The position numbers and the translations under genes were made by a program. From assembly GCF_900110955.1 (NCBI RefSeq), contig NZ_FOFR01000006.1:186001-250000 (forward strand): a stretch of DNA of 64,000 bases, read 5' to 3'. Positions 16,000 through 24,811 of the stretch are shown here, piece after piece (positions within the stretch are counted from its first letter, which is position 1; each line of letters opens with the position of its first letter). The notes beneath the pieces were generated by a model. The model saw nothing but the letters and a program-made list of their open reading frames with translations. It was not told the origin of the DNA and searched no databases. This stretch comes from Lentzea xinjiangensis. GTDB lineage: Bacteria; Actinomycetota; Actinomycetes; Mycobacteriales; Pseudonocardiaceae.

Positions 16000-17463
16000 G
16001 TGGTGCACGTGGTGAAAGGCCGTACCGATCGCGTGGTCGTGGTCGGCGCGGGGCTCTCGGGGTTGTCGGCGGCGCTGCACCTGCGCGGCGCGGGTCACGA
16101 GGTGACCGTTCTCGAACGGCAGCCCCACCCCGGCGGGCTCGCGGGCCGCCTCGACCTCGACGGGCATCGGATCGACACCGGCCCGACGGTGCTCACCATG
16201 CCCGAGCTGCTCGACGACGCGTTCGCGGCCGTGGGCCAGCGGCGCGAGGACCACCTCGAGCTGCTCCCGCTGCACCCCGCCTACCGCGCGACGTTCGCCG
16301 ACGGCACCGCACTGGACGTGCACACCGACGCGAACCGCATGGAGCAGGCGGTGCACGAGTTCGCGGGCGCCAGGGAGGCGCAGGGCTACCGCGACCTGCG
16401 GGCGTGGCTCTCGCGGCTCTACGAGGTCGAGCGGGACAGGTTCATCGGGGCGAGCTTCGACTCGCCGCTGGGCCTGGTGGGCCCCGACCTGCTCACGCTC
16501 ACGCGGCTCGGCGGGTTCGGCTCGCTCGCCAAGGCCGTCGGGAGGTTCCTGCACGACGAACGCCTGCGGCGGGTCTTCACCTTCCAGTCGCTCTACGCCG
16601 GTGTCGCACCGCGCGACGCCCTCGCCGCCTACGCCGTCATCGCCTACATGGACACCGTGGCCGGGGTGTGGTTCCCGCGCGGTGGCATGCGCGCGGTGCC
16701 CCAGGCGCTCGCCGACGCCGCGTCCGCCGCCGGGGTGCGGTTCCACTACGGCGTGGAGGTCGAGGAGCTGGAACGCACCGGTCACCGGGTGACGGCCGTG
16801 CGCACGGCCGACGACCGGATCACGTGCGATGCCGTCGTCCTCGCCACCGGGCCCGCGCAGAGCACCCGGCTGCTGCGCGGCGAGCCGCGCAGGGTCCTGC
16901 CGCTGCGCTGGTCGCCGTCCGCGGTGGTCGTGCACCTCAGCGCCGGGCGGGTGGTGGACGACCTCGCGCACCACACGATCTCGTTCGGCGAGAAGTGGGA
17001 CGGGACCTTCGACGAGATCATCCGCAGGGGCGAGCTGATGAGCGATCCGTCGCTGCTGCTCACCACGCCGTCGCTGACCGACCCCGCGCTGGCGCCGGAG
17101 GGCAGGCACCTGCAGTACCTGCTCGCGCCCTGCCCCAACCTGGACGCCGCCCCGCTGCGCTGGGACGCGCTGGCCCGGCGCTACGCCGAGGAGCTCGTGG
17201 AGGAGATGTCGGCGCGCAAGCTGCTCGTCGACGCCGAGCCGCTCGCCGTGGTGACGCCCGACGACTGGGCGCGGGACGGCCAACCCGCGGGCACCCCGTT
17301 CTCCGCCGCCCACACGTTCGCGCAGACCGGCCCGTTCCGGCCGCGCAACCTGCCGTTCCGCGACGGCAACGTCGTGCTGGCGGGCAGCGGCACCACGCCC
17401 GGCGTCGGGATCCCGCCGGTGCTGATCTCCGGCCGGCTCGCCGCTGAACGGCTCCGGCGGTGA
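16000..17463 (+). CDS. crtI: Phytoene desaturase
   Basis: A 487-residue FAD-dependent desaturase that turns phytoene into lycopene. The FAD motif VVVGAGLSGLSAALHLRGAGH is at about residues 13-33. FPRGGMRAVPQAL at about 227 and the C-terminal signature GSGTTPGVGIPPVLISGRLAAE are typical bacterial CrtI elements. The start is one of two overlapping GTGs (16000 or 16003); 16000 sits 6-7 bp after AAGGGG. It forms an operon with crtE. Confidence 0.93.
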   Translation: MVHVVKGRTDRVVVVGAGLSGLSAALHLRGAGHEVTVLERQPHPGGLAGRLDLDGHRIDTGPTVLTMPELLDDAFAAVGQRREDHLELLPLHPAYRATFADGTALDVHTDANRMEQAVHEFAGAREAQGYRDLRAWLSRLYEVERDRFIGASFDSPLGLVGPDLLTLTRLGGFGSLAKAVGRFLHDERLRRVFTFQSLYAGVAPRDALAAYAVIAYMDTVAGVWFPRGGMRAVPQALADAASAAGVRFHYGVEVEELERTGHRVTAVRTADDRITCDAVVLATGPAQSTRLLRGEPRRVLPLRWSPSAVVVHLSAGRVVDDLAHHTISFGEKWDGTFDEIIRRGELMSDPSLLLTTPSLTDPALAPEGRHLQYLLAPCPNLDAAPLRWDALARRYAEELVEEMSARKLLVDAEPLAVVTPDDWARDGQPAGTPFSAAHTFAQTGPFRPRNLPFRDGNVVLAGSGTTPGVGIPPVLISGRLAAERLRR

Positions 17464-17553
17464 ACGACCTGCCCCGATCCGGTGAATCACCGTGACAGTT
17501 GGGCTCCCGCGCCGTCCTGACTGATGTCGTGCACCAGTCGTGAGGAGTCTCCG

Positions 17554-17871
17554 TTGACCAGCTGCACCGGCCCTGTCGTCCACCTGCGCGCGCCGATGTC
17601 CGACGACGAGCGGGTGTCGCTCGTGGAGCGGACGGCGCTGTGCCACCCGGCCGTGCGGGGCGTGCGGTGCGAGATCTCGTTCTCCGGTGAAGTCCACGCC
17701 GAGGTCGTCGTGTGGCGCGGTGCCGGGCACGACCGGGCGGTCCGCGACCTCGCCGCGGCGCTCGGCGCCGTGCTCGGTGGCGTGCCGGTGCGGCTGTCGG
17801 TGGCGGCGGTCGCCTACCGCCGCCGCGGGACCGTCCTGCTGTCGATGAGCGGTGCCGGGCCCGCGGTGTGA
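17554..17871 (+). CDS. Small hypothetical protein
   Basis: A 105-residue protein beginning at TTG 17554, 6 bp after a GAGGAG site (an ATG at 17524 is possible but has no ribosome-binding site). The sequence is mixed alpha/beta with a repeated beta-like texture (VRCEISFSGEVHAEVVVWRG) and no cofactor motif. It lies 90 bp after crtI and converges on the amylase gene. I do not recognise the family. Confidence 0.55.
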   Translation: MTSCTGPVVHLRAPMSDDERVSLVERTALCHPAVRGVRCEISFSGEVHAEVVVWRGAGHDRAVRDLAAALGAVLGGVPVRLSVAAVAYRRRGTVLLSMSGAGPAV

Positions 17872-17887
17872 CGCGGGCCCGGCGGCC

Positions 17888-19252
17888 TCAGCCCCTGGCG
17901 TTGACGTGCAGCGCCAGCGCGGTCCCCGCCCCGAGCGTGGCGGTGAACCTGCCGGAGGAGTCGACGGTCACGCGGACGCAGCCGTTCTCCTGGACGTTGC
18001 AGTAGGTGCCGGCGGGCAGCGCGGTCTGGAACGTGCGGGTGACGGCGAACGTCTCGCGGTTGATCGCGACGTACCCCTTGGTGCCGCGGCCGAACGCGAT
18101 GGTGTCGTAGCCGTTGTCCCACCAGTTGTTCACGTCGGTGCCGGCCACGGTGTTGCGGAACGCCACCATGTTCGCGATCTGCGTCCACGCGTGCTGGCAC
18201 TTCCAGCCGGTGTAGCAGGCGGAGCCGCCGGGCGGGCCCGCGTCCTTGTCGGTGAACTCGTAACCGGAGTACACCTGGGGCGCGCCGTAGTTCCAGGCGA
18301 GCATGAACACGTTCGCGAGCGTGTAGGTGGAATTGTCCTTGTAGGACAGGGTGGAGCCGTTGCGCTCGGTGTCCCAGTTGTCCACGAAGGACCTCGCCTG
18401 GCCGCTGGGCAGGAAGCCCCACGACTGGCCGAACGTGCGCAGGTACGCGAGGTTCTCCTGCTGGAAGATCCGCTTGAGGTCGTAGGCGTAGCGGAACTCG
18501 TCCACGTCTCCGGACCCGGTGTACTCGCCGGGCTGCACCGCCTCGCCGGCGCCGTGGATCACCTCGTGCACCCAGAACACGCCGGGGTTGGTCAGCTTGC
18601 CCTTGATGGCGGCGAGGTCGGCCGCGGCGATGTGCTTGGCCGCGTCGATGCGGAAGCCGTCCACGCCCATCGCGATGAGCCGGTTGAGGTACCCGGCGAT
18701 CGCGCCCCGCACGTACTCGCTGCCGGTGTCCAGATCGGACAGACCGACCAGCTCGCAGTTCTGGACGTTGAAGCGGTCCTGGTAGTTGCTGATCGGCGAT
18801 CGGCAGGAGTGGAAGTCCCAGTCGCTGTACACGCCGGGGTAGCTGTACTTGGAGTAGCCGGTCCCGCCGGTGCCGGTGCCGGATCCCGCGCTCATGTGGT
18901 TGATCACCGCGTCGGCGATCACCTTGACGCCGGCGTTGTGGCACGTCGTGATCATGTTCCGGAACGCGGTCTCGTCGCCGAGGCGCCCGGCGACGCGGTA
19001 GCTGACGGGCTGGTAGCTGGTCCACCACTGAGGACCTTGGACGTGCTCGGTGGCGGGGGAGACCTCCACGTACCCGTAGCCCTTGGGGCCCAGGACGTTG
19101 GTGCACTCCGACGCCACACGGGCGAACGGCCATTGGAACAGGGTGGCGGTGACGTCCTTGGTGCCGGGCGGTGCTGCAAAACTTTGCACAGGTGTGCAGA
19201 GCGTCAGGGCCAGCACGGCCGTGAGAAGGACGCGTAGAGCTGAGGAAACCAC
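17888..19252 (-). CDS. Secreted alpha-amylase (GH13)
   Basis: A 454-residue starch-hydrolysing enzyme. A Sec signal peptide covers about residues 1-26 (hydrophobic core [11 protein letters not shown], Ala-rich cleavage site). The TIM barrel carries the GH13 conserved regions: DAVINHM (I), GFRIDAAKH (II, nucleophile Asp), VHEVIHG (III, acid/base Glu) and VDNWDTERN (IV, Asp). The compact C-terminal beta domain ends with LALHVNARG; there is no starch-binding module. Length and cysteine pattern fit actinomycete amylases that act on extracellular starch. It starts at GTG 19252 behind AAGGAGA. Confidence 0.93.
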   Translation of the reverse strand: MVSSALRVLLTAVLALTLCTPVQSFAAPPGTKDVTATLFQWPFARVASECTNVLGPKGYGYVEVSPATEHVQGPQWWTSYQPVSYRVAGRLGDETAFRNMITTCHNAGVKVIADAVINHMSAGSGTGTGGTGYSKYSYPGVYSDWDFHSCRSPISNYQDRFNVQNCELVGLSDLDTGSEYVRGAIAGYLNRLIAMGVDGFRIDAAKHIAAADLAAIKGKLTNPGVFWVHEVIHGAGEAVQPGEYTGSGDVDEFRYAYDLKRIFQQENLAYLRTFGQSWGFLPSGQARSFVDNWDTERNGSTLSYKDNSTYTLANVFMLAWNYGAPQVYSGYEFTDKDAGPPGGSACYTGWKCQHAWTQIANMVAFRNTVAGTDVNNWWDNGYDTIAFGRGTKGYVAINRETFAVTRTFQTALPAGTYCNVQENGCVRVTVDSSGRFTATLGAGTALALHVNARG

Positions 19253-19316
19253 GTTGTCTCCTTGCCGCAGGGGTTCTCCACCGGTCGTACCAGGCGGTGG
19301 TGCGGGCCGGGAAGGG

Positions 19317-19323
19317 CTGCAAG
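19317..19323 (-). promoter_or_regulatory. Candidate maltose-type operator (CTTGCAG) upstream of amylase
   Basis: On the minus strand CTTGCAG lies 65-71 bp before the amylase start, preceded by GAAAGTT. CTTGCAG-type heptamers are the repeat recognised by LacI-type maltose/amylase repressors in Streptomyces. A second TTTTGCAG and a TGCAAA/TTTGCA inverted repeat with a 2-bp spacer occur inside the signal-peptide codons near 19174-19189. No regulator gene for it is in the window. Confidence 0.3.
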
Positions 19324-19397
19324 AACTTTCGCGCGGAATTCGTCCGTGGAGCGCACGGCCCAGCGGGTGTGGTCCGAAGGGCCGCCGGGCGGACCCG

Positions 19398-19877
19398 CTA
19401 CCGGTCCTCGGCGGCGGTGGTGGCGGCCGCGATGAGCGCGATCAGCTGCCGCCGGAAGTGCTCGTAGTCGTCGACCGCGCCCAGCAGCGCGTCGGACTCG
19501 CGCTCCTCGCGGCGGGCGGCGGCTAGGGCGCGGCGGCCGGCCGGGGTGATCTTCACCGACGTCCTCCTGCGGTCCTTCGCGTCCTGGCTGCGCACGACGT
19601 GGCCGCCGCGGCCGAGGTGCTCGATCGTGCGGCTCATGGTCTGGTCGGTGACCCGGCACAGCAGGGCCAGCTCGCGCTGCGAGCGCGGCCCGTCCGCGAG
19701 GTGGTGCAGAGTGATCATGCCCGCGTGGGTGAGGCCGCGGCTCGCCAGGAAGTCCTCGAAGCGCTTCTCCACGACGCGGGCCGCGACCGACAGGAGCCTG
19801 CCGGTCGGCCACGACGCGACGTCCGCGCCCACCTGGTCGGGGCGGTGCGCCACCGCCAGCTCGTCTCCCTCGGCCAC
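19398..19877 (-). CDS. MarR family transcriptional regulator
   Basis: A 159-residue MarR protein. The winged helix spans about residues 48-125 ([54 protein letters not shown]), with DxRR in the wing loop. N- and C-terminal helices form the dimer interface. It is 28 bp downstream of the molybdopterin-binding subunit gene and probably the last gene of that operon. The 16-bp palindromes at 22889 and 22916 are candidate sites for it; that link is inference. Confidence 0.85.
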   Translation of the reverse strand: MAEGDELAVAHRPDQVGADVASWPTGRLLSVAARVVEKRFEDFLASRGLTHAGMITLHHLADGPRSQRELALLCRVTDQTMSRTIEHLGRGGHVVRSQDAKDRRRTSVKITPAGRRALAAARREERESDALLGAVDDYEHFRRQLIALIAAATTAAEDR

Positions 19878-19905
19878 GGCCCCATCATCTCAGGGCCGGG
19901 CCCGA

Positions 19906-21930
19906 TCACCCCACGTCGGTCCCGAACGGCATGCCGGTCACCGGGGTGCCGCCCGCCAGCGCCGCGGCGATGGCCGCGGCGGCGGGCGGGTAGGCGAGCT
20001 CGCCGAGACCGCCCAGCGGAGCGTTCGACGGCACGATCGTGACGTCGACGTCCGGGGTCTGGCCGATCCGCGCCCACCGGTAGTCGCCGAACGAGGACTC
20101 CGCGACCCGTCCTTCCCGGACGGTGATCTGCGCACCGAGCACAGTGGACAGCGCGTCCACCACGCAGCCCTCCACCTGCGCGCGGACACCGGACGGGTGC
20201 AGCGCCACGCCGACGTCGACGGCGGCGTGCACGCGCAGCACCTCGCGCGACCGCGGGTCGGCGACGGCGATCACCGCGATGGCGGAGCCGTACTCCTCCA
20301 GGCAGGCGACGCCCCGGCTCGTGCCGGGCTCCTGCCTGCTCCAGCGGGCCTTCTCCGCGACGGCGTCGAGCACCCGGTGCAGCCGCGAGCCCGCGGGCAG
20401 CAGCGCCCGGCGCAGCGCGACCTGGTCGAGTCCCGACCGCGCGGCCAGCTCGCTGAGGAAGTTCTCCTCCGCGTAGAGGAACTGCCCGGAGTACACGGAC
20501 CGCCAGAACCCGGTGCGCAGCGGCGCGGGCCGCACGATGACCGAGACCTCACCGGGCACGGTGTAGGGGAAGTGGTCGCCGCTGGCCTTGATCAGCGCCG
20601 GGTTGGCGAACAGGGGCAGCACCGTCAGCGGCCACGTGACGACCTCGTGCGTCCGCCGGACGGGCACGCCGTCCGCACCGATCTCGGCGGTCAGCCGGTG
20701 CACGGACATCGGCCGGTAGGAGTCGTTGCGCATGTCGTCGGCGCGGGTCCACAGCACCGACACCGGCATCCCGGTCCGCCGCGAACAAGCCACCGCCTCC
20801 AGCACCGGGTCGGGCTCGACACGCCGCCCGAACGCGCCACCGGACGCCGTGGCCTCCACCCGCACGGACGCGACGGGCACGCCGAGCTGACGGGCCAGCA
20901 TGGTCCGCAGCCCGCCGGGGTCCTGCGTCGGCGCCCACACCGTCACGCCGTCCGGGCGGACGTGCGCGCTGGCGTTCATCGGCTCCATCGGCGCGTGCGC
21001 GAGCAACGGCATCCGGTACACCCGCTGCACCCCGTCGATCGGGCTCCGGGTGGGCAGTGCCGCTTCGAGATCGGCGAGCCAGGCGCGGCTGTCCGCGGCC
21101 GGCGTGCCGCCGGTCCAGGTGATCCGCAGCGCGTCCCGCCCGCGCAACGCCTGGTGGGTCGACCGCGCGGCCACCGCCACGCCGCCCTGCCCCTCACCCG
21201 GTGCGGTGAGCGGGAAGACGTCCACGACACCGGGCAGCGCGCGGGCGGCGGTGTCGTCGACGGCCTGCGCCACCGCGCCGAGCCACGGCGGCCGGGCCAC
21301 GACCGCGACGAGCCCGCCGTCCGGCCGCGAGTCGATGCCGTACCGGGTGCGCCCGGTGACGATGTCGCGCGCGTCGACCCGTCCGCCGCGGGTCTTGCCG
21401 AGCAGCCGCCACTTCTCCGGCGGCGTCAGCTCCACGGGCACGGTGGCCGGATCGAGCGCCGCCGCCGCACCGACGAGCACCCGGTAGGGCAGCCGGCCCC
21501 GCCGCGGGTGGCACACCGCCCCGTCCTTCGCGGCGCACTCGGCGACCGGCACGCCCCACCGCTGTGCCGCCGCGGTGACCAGCAGACACCGCGCGGTCGC
21601 GGCGGCGGTGCGGATGGGCGTGGCGAGCTGCCGGACCGAGGACGAGTTGCTGATGGTCTGCGGGCCGAACCGTTCGGTGTCGCCCGGCGCCTGCTCCAGC
21701 GTGACGTCACCGGTCTCGACGGCCAGCTCCTCGGCGACCATCAGCGCGACCACCGTGCGCACGCCTTGGCCGGTGTCGGGACGTGGGACGGTCGCGGTGA
21801 TGCGACCCGCGTCGTCCAGGCGCACGAAGACGTTCGGGACCAGGCCCCCGGCGGCGGAGGCGGGGACCGGGACGGCCACGAGCAGGGCACCGGCCCCGGT
21901 GGCTCGCAGCAGCGTGCGGCGGCTGATCAT
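19906..21930 (-). CDS. Molybdopterin-binding subunit of a xanthine-dehydrogenase-family (IorB-like) oxidoreductase
   Basis: A 674-residue large subunit of a molybdenum hydroxylase. It begins with a twin-arginine signal (ISRRTLLRATGAGALLVAVP) and so is exported folded. Family landmarks include TGRTRYGID at about residue 190, ATASGGAFGRRVEPD at about 365 and a C-terminal GGLGELAYPPAAAAIAAALA stretch near the active-site Glu. Such enzymes oxidise aldehydes or N-heterocycles (isoquinoline oxidoreductase type) using Mo-cofactor and a [2Fe-2S] small subunit, encoded upstream at 22352. Its ATG overlaps the stop of the small ORF at 21927 by 4 bp. Substrate unknown. Confidence 0.88.
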   Translation of the reverse strand: MISRRTLLRATGAGALLVAVPVPASAAGGLVPNVFVRLDDAGRITATVPRPDTGQGVRTVVALMVAEELAVETGDVTLEQAPGDTERFGPQTISNSSSVRQLATPIRTAAATARCLLVTAAAQRWGVPVAECAAKDGAVCHPRRGRLPYRVLVGAAAALDPATVPVELTPPEKWRLLGKTRGGRVDARDIVTGRTRYGIDSRPDGGLVAVVARPPWLGAVAQAVDDTAARALPGVVDVFPLTAPGEGQGGVAVAARSTHQALRGRDALRITWTGGTPAADSRAWLADLEAALPTRSPIDGVQRVYRMPLLAHAPMEPMNASAHVRPDGVTVWAPTQDPGGLRTMLARQLGVPVASVRVEATASGGAFGRRVEPDPVLEAVACSRRTGMPVSVLWTRADDMRNDSYRPMSVHRLTAEIGADGVPVRRTHEVVTWPLTVLPLFANPALIKASGDHFPYTVPGEVSVIVRPAPLRTGFWRSVYSGQFLYAEENFLSELAARSGLDQVALRRALLPAGSRLHRVLDAVAEKARWSRQEPGTSRGVACLEEYGSAIAVIAVADPRSREVLRVHAAVDVGVALHPSGVRAQVEGCVVDALSTVLGAQITVREGRVAESSFGDYRWARIGQTPDVDVTIVPSNAPLGGLGELAYPPAAAAIAAALAGGTPVTGMPFGTDVG

Positions 21931-22355
21931 CGTGCCTCCCGGACGGTCCTGCCCGCGCCGGCGAGCCGCGCGCGGACCTCGGGTGCGGACTCGGCAGTGG
22001 TGGGTGCGTCGGCTTTCGACGCGGGTTCGCCGGCGGCGGGTGTGAGGGCGGACGCGGTCACGGCCTGGGCGGCGGCGCGTTCAGCGGGCAGAGGTGGTGT
22101 GTTGGGCGCGTTTTCCGCGTGGTGCGGTGTGTTGTGGAGCGGCGCGTCGGCTATCGACGCGGGTTCGTCGGCTGCGGGTGTGAGGGTGGACGCGATCATG
22201 GCCTGTGCGGCGGCGCGCTCAGCGGGCAGAGGTGTTCGTGAGCGGATCCTCGTGTGCCCCGCAACGCGCAGCGGCACGTGCACCTCCGCGGTGACCGAAA
22301 ACCGGCAACCGCATCGACGCCCTTGCCGCACAACGGCCCCAGCGCGTCCCGTCAC
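21927..22355 (-). CDS. Small Ala/Pro-rich repeat protein between the two molybdenum-hydroxylase subunits (putative)
   Basis: An open frame of 142 codons fills the space between the [2Fe-2S] and molybdopterin subunit genes. Its GTG start overlaps the upstream stop (GTGA at 22352-22355) and its stop overlaps the downstream ATG (ATGA at 21927-21930), so both joints look translationally coupled. After a short N-terminal part with Cys-Gly-Cys it contains two copies of a 31-residue unit starting PLPAERAAAQA and ending PAS(I/K)ADAP, encoded by the 91-bp direct repeat. No known domain. It could be a real linker or chaperone-like protein, or non-functional filler that keeps coupling. Confidence 0.5.
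   Translation of the reverse strand: MTGRAGAVVRQGRRCGCRFSVTAEVHVPLRVAGHTRIRSRTPLPAERAAAQAMIASTLTPAADEPASIADAPLHNTPHHAENAPNTPPLPAERAAAQAVTASALTPAAGEPASKADAPTTAESAPEVRARLAGAGRTVREAR
22006..22234. repeat. 91-bp tandem-like direct repeat, two copies
   Basis: Copies at 22006-22096 and 22144-22234 start 138 bp apart and differ at 8 of 91 positions by my count (about 91 percent identical). Several differences change the encoded residue but none shifts the frame, so the open frame across the repeat is maintained. The 47 bp between the copies are less similar (ACCGC/AACAC-rich). Confidence 0.85.
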
Positions 22356-22822
22356 CGTTCGTCCCGCATGATCCGGCTGGCGCGCCGCACGGCGGCGCGG
22401 ATGCGCGGGTAGGTCCCGCAGCGGCACACGTTGTCGCGCAACGCTTCCTCGATCGACTCGTCGGAGGGGTCCGGGTCGCGGGCGAGCAGCGCCGCCGCGG
22501 CCATGACCTGACCGGGCTGGCAGTAGCCGCACTGCGCCACGTCGAGCTCGCGCCACGCCCGTTGCACCGGGTGGTTCCCGTCGCGCGACAAGCCCTCGAT
22601 CGTCGTGATCCGCGCCCGCGTGCTGTCGGCGGTCGTGGTCACGCAGGGGCGCGCCGCCGCACCGTCCACATGGGACGTGCAGGCGCCGCACAGGCCGACG
22701 CCGCAGCCGTACTTGGCGCCGGTCAGGCCCAGCTCGTCGCGCAGCACCCAGAGCAGGGGAGTGTCGCCCTCGACGTCGACCTCGTGTCGTTCACCGTTGA
22801 CGCGCAACGAATATCGGGCCAC
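22352..22822 (-). CDS. [2Fe-2S] small subunit of the molybdenum hydroxylase (IorA-like)
   Basis: A 156-residue iron-sulfur subunit. The plant-type ferredoxin cluster is at CGVGLCGACTSHVDG (about residues 40-54, preceded by AKYG), and the second, helical cluster domain has CGYCQPGQ at about 98 and CRCGTYPRI at about 135: the eight cysteines expected for xanthine-dehydrogenase-type small subunits. It passes electrons from the molybdopterin site. The start is GTG 22822 directly after GGAGGA. It is the first gene of an operon with the small repeat ORF, the large subunit and MarR. Confidence 0.9.
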   Translation of the reverse strand: MARYSLRVNGERHEVDVEGDTPLLWVLRDELGLTGAKYGCGVGLCGACTSHVDGAAARPCVTTTADSTRARITTIEGLSRDGNHPVQRAWRELDVAQCGYCQPGQVMAAAALLARDPDPSDESIEEALRDNVCRCGTYPRIRAAVRRASRIMRDER

Positions 22823-22844
22823 TGGGGTCCTCCCGGGTTGTCCA

Positions 22845-22931
22845 GTTCGCTGAACGTAGCGGTGCGGGGAGCCGGTGGGCAAGGTTTTGTTCAGCGCGCT
22901 GAACATCTGCATAATGCTCAGCGTGCTGAAC
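22845..22931. promoter_or_regulatory. Divergent control region with three related palindromes; leaderless promoter to the right
   Basis: A perfect 16-bp palindrome GTTCAGCGCGCTGAAC lies at 22889-22904, a two-mismatch copy GCTCAGCGTGCTGAAC at 22916-22931, and a shorter GTTC-GCT-GAAC at 22845-22855. The first sits between TTGTTC (22887-22892) and CATAAT (22910-22915), spaced 17 bp, a clear promoter whose start falls on the GTG at 22923, so that gene is probably leaderless. The third lies near a TACGTT -10-like box for the minus-strand operon. One regulator, perhaps the MarR at 19398, could control both directions. Confidence 0.55.
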
Positions 22932-23909
22932 GAATCGCGGACGCGGCTGGGTGTGCTCGGGTGGGGCGTGGTGGCGAGTGCGCTGCTCACGGGCCTGGTG
23001 TGGCTGCTCGGCCAACGGCTGCACGGCGTCGCGCTGCTGCCCGACCAGGGAGCGTCCTGGTACTACTGGCAGCTACCGGACCCGACCTTCTGGAGCAGGG
23101 CGTCCGCCTGGACGGGCTACGCGGCGCACCAGCTCGTGTCGTGGGGCCTGATCCACTACGCGCAGACCCGCGTCCGGCGCTACACCACCGGCCTGCACCG
23201 GCTGAACGTCGTGGCCCTCGCCGCGAACGCCGGGTTCATCGGTCTGCACGCGGTGCAGACGCAGCTCTTCTACGACGGTCTGGCGCAGGACGTCTCGATC
23301 TTCAGCTCGCAGGGCTCCGTCGTGCTGCTGCTCGTGGCGGTCCTGCTGATGGAGAACCGCCGCCGCGGCCTCGTGCTCACGTGGTCGGCGCCGATCTCGG
23401 AGCAGGTCGTCGGGTTCGTGCGGCGCTACCACGGCTACCTGTTCAGCTGGGCCGCGATCTACACGTTCTGGTACCACCCGATGGAGTCGACCAGCGGGCA
23501 CCTCATCGGCTTCTTCTACATGTTCCTGCTGCTGGTGCAGAGCAGCCTGATGTTCACCACCGCGCACACGAACCGCTGGTGGACGCTGACGCTCGAACTG
23601 CTCGTCGCGGTGCACGGCACGCTCGTCGCGGTGATGAACTCCGGTCCGGACGGGGTGTGGCCGATGTTCCTGTTCGGGTTCGTCGCGATCTTCGTGCTCA
23701 CCCAGATGCACGGCGTCGGGCTCGGCGCGGCGGCGAGGTGGTGGATCGGCGGCGCGTTCGTGGTGGCGGCGCTCGGCGTCTACTCCTGGCGCGGGTTCGG
23801 CCGGATCGACGAGGTGGTGCGCATCCCGCTGATCGAGTACCTGCTGGTGGGGGTGCTCGCCCTGCTGATCTGGGCCGGTGTCCGGCTGGCCGCGCTGGTC
23901 CGGTCGTGA
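22923..23909 (+). CDS. Polytopic membrane protein of unknown function
   Basis: A 328-residue protein with about eight to nine hydrophobic segments. A loop before helix 2 is aromatic-rich (GASWYYWQLPDPTFWSRAS), and a central helix reads FSWAAIYTFWYHPMEST. His and aromatic residues inside the membrane hint at a redox or haem-linked role, but I recognise no family. I choose GTG 22923, where the predicted transcript begins; an ATG at 22914 lies inside the -10 box. It is coupled by a GTGA overlap to the hydrolase at 23906 and divergent from the molybdenum hydroxylase operon. Confidence 0.65.
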   Translation: MLNESRTRLGVLGWGVVASALLTGLVWLLGQRLHGVALLPDQGASWYYWQLPDPTFWSRASAWTGYAAHQLVSWGLIHYAQTRVRRYTTGLHRLNVVALAANAGFIGLHAVQTQLFYDGLAQDVSIFSSQGSVVLLLVAVLLMENRRRGLVLTWSAPISEQVVGFVRRYHGYLFSWAAIYTFWYHPMESTSGHLIGFFYMFLLLVQSSLMFTTAHTNRWWTLTLELLVAVHGTLVAVMNSGPDGVWPMFLFGFVAIFVLTQMHGVGLGAAARWWIGGAFVVAALGVYSWRGFGRIDEVVRIPLIEYLLVGVLALLIWAGVRLAALVRS

Positions 23910-24811
23910 CCTGGCTGCGGCGCGCGGCCGCGGCGGCCTGCGTCGTCGTCCCGCTCGTGCTGCTCGTCGCCGGGTGGGGGGCGATCACCAGCGGACATCC
24001 CGCGCACCCCGTGCTGCTCGGCGTGGTCGTCGCGGCGGGGGCCGGTCTCGCGTTCTGGCGGCGGACGTGGCCCGTGGTGGCGTTCACCGCCGTCCTGCTC
24101 GCGCCGGTGGTCTACCTCCAGCCGTTCGCCGCGACCGTGGTGGGGGACGACGAGACGGTGCTGCGGCCGGACGGCCCGGTGCGCGCCGGGCTGGTGTTCC
24201 GCCCCGGTGCCCGCGTGGACCACCGCGCCTACCTGCCGCTGCTGCGCCGCGTGGCCGCGCAGGGGTTCCTCGTGGTCGTGGTGGAGGAGCCGTTGCACAT
24301 CGCCCTGCTGGGCGGGGACACGGCCGGTCTGCGCGCCCGGCACCCCGAGGTGCCGGTGTGGGCGGTCGGCGGGCACTCGCTGGGGGGTGTCGCCGCGGCA
24401 CGGGACGCGCTCGCGGACACGTCGGTGCGCGGCTTGGTGCTGTGGGCGTCCTACCCGGTCGACGACCTGTCCGGCCGGAACGGGCTCACCGCGTGGTCGA
24501 TCCACGGCGGGCAAGACGGGTTCACCACACCGGCCGACATCGCGGAGTCACGCGCGCTGCTGCCGGCGGGCACCAGGTTCCGCCTGGTCCCGGGCGCCGT
24601 GCACGCGTTCTTCGGCGACTACGGGGACCAACCGGGTGACGGGACGCCGAGCACGTCCCGCGCAGAGGCGCAGGAGGAGATCGTCGCGCACACCGTCGCG
24701 GCACTGGTCAGCGCGTCCGGTCCGCCGGCCGCTCGTCCCGCCCCGCTCCGGCCCGCCGCGCCCGCAGCGAACCGGGGTGAGCCTTCGCCGACGGGTCGCG
24801 CTTGGTCTTGA
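23906..24811 (+). CDS. Alpha/beta hydrolase with N-terminal membrane anchor
   Basis: A 301-residue protein. Two or three membrane helices occupy residues about 5-75, followed by an alpha/beta-hydrolase fold: nucleophile elbow GGHSLGGVAAA at about residue 155, acid region SIHGGQDGF at about 200 and catalytic His in PGAVHAFFGDYGDQ at about 235. It is probably a membrane-tethered esterase or lipase-like enzyme facing outward. The C-terminal tail (Ala/Pro/Arg-rich, about 35 residues) overlaps the terC stop region on the other strand by 104 bp and may be dispensable. Coupled to the preceding membrane protein. Confidence 0.75.
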   Translation: MTWLRRAAAAACVVVPLVLLVAGWGAITSGHPAHPVLLGVVVAAGAGLAFWRRTWPVVAFTAVLLAPVVYLQPFAATVVGDDETVLRPDGPVRAGLVFRPGARVDHRAYLPLLRRVAAQGFLVVVVEEPLHIALLGGDTAGLRARHPEVPVWAVGGHSLGGVAAARDALADTSVRGLVLWASYPVDDLSGRNGLTAWSIHGGQDGFTTPADIAESRALLPAGTRFRLVPGAVHAFFGDYGDQPGDGTPSTSRAEAQEEIVAHTVAALVSASGPPAARPAPLRPAAPAANRGEPSPTGRAWS

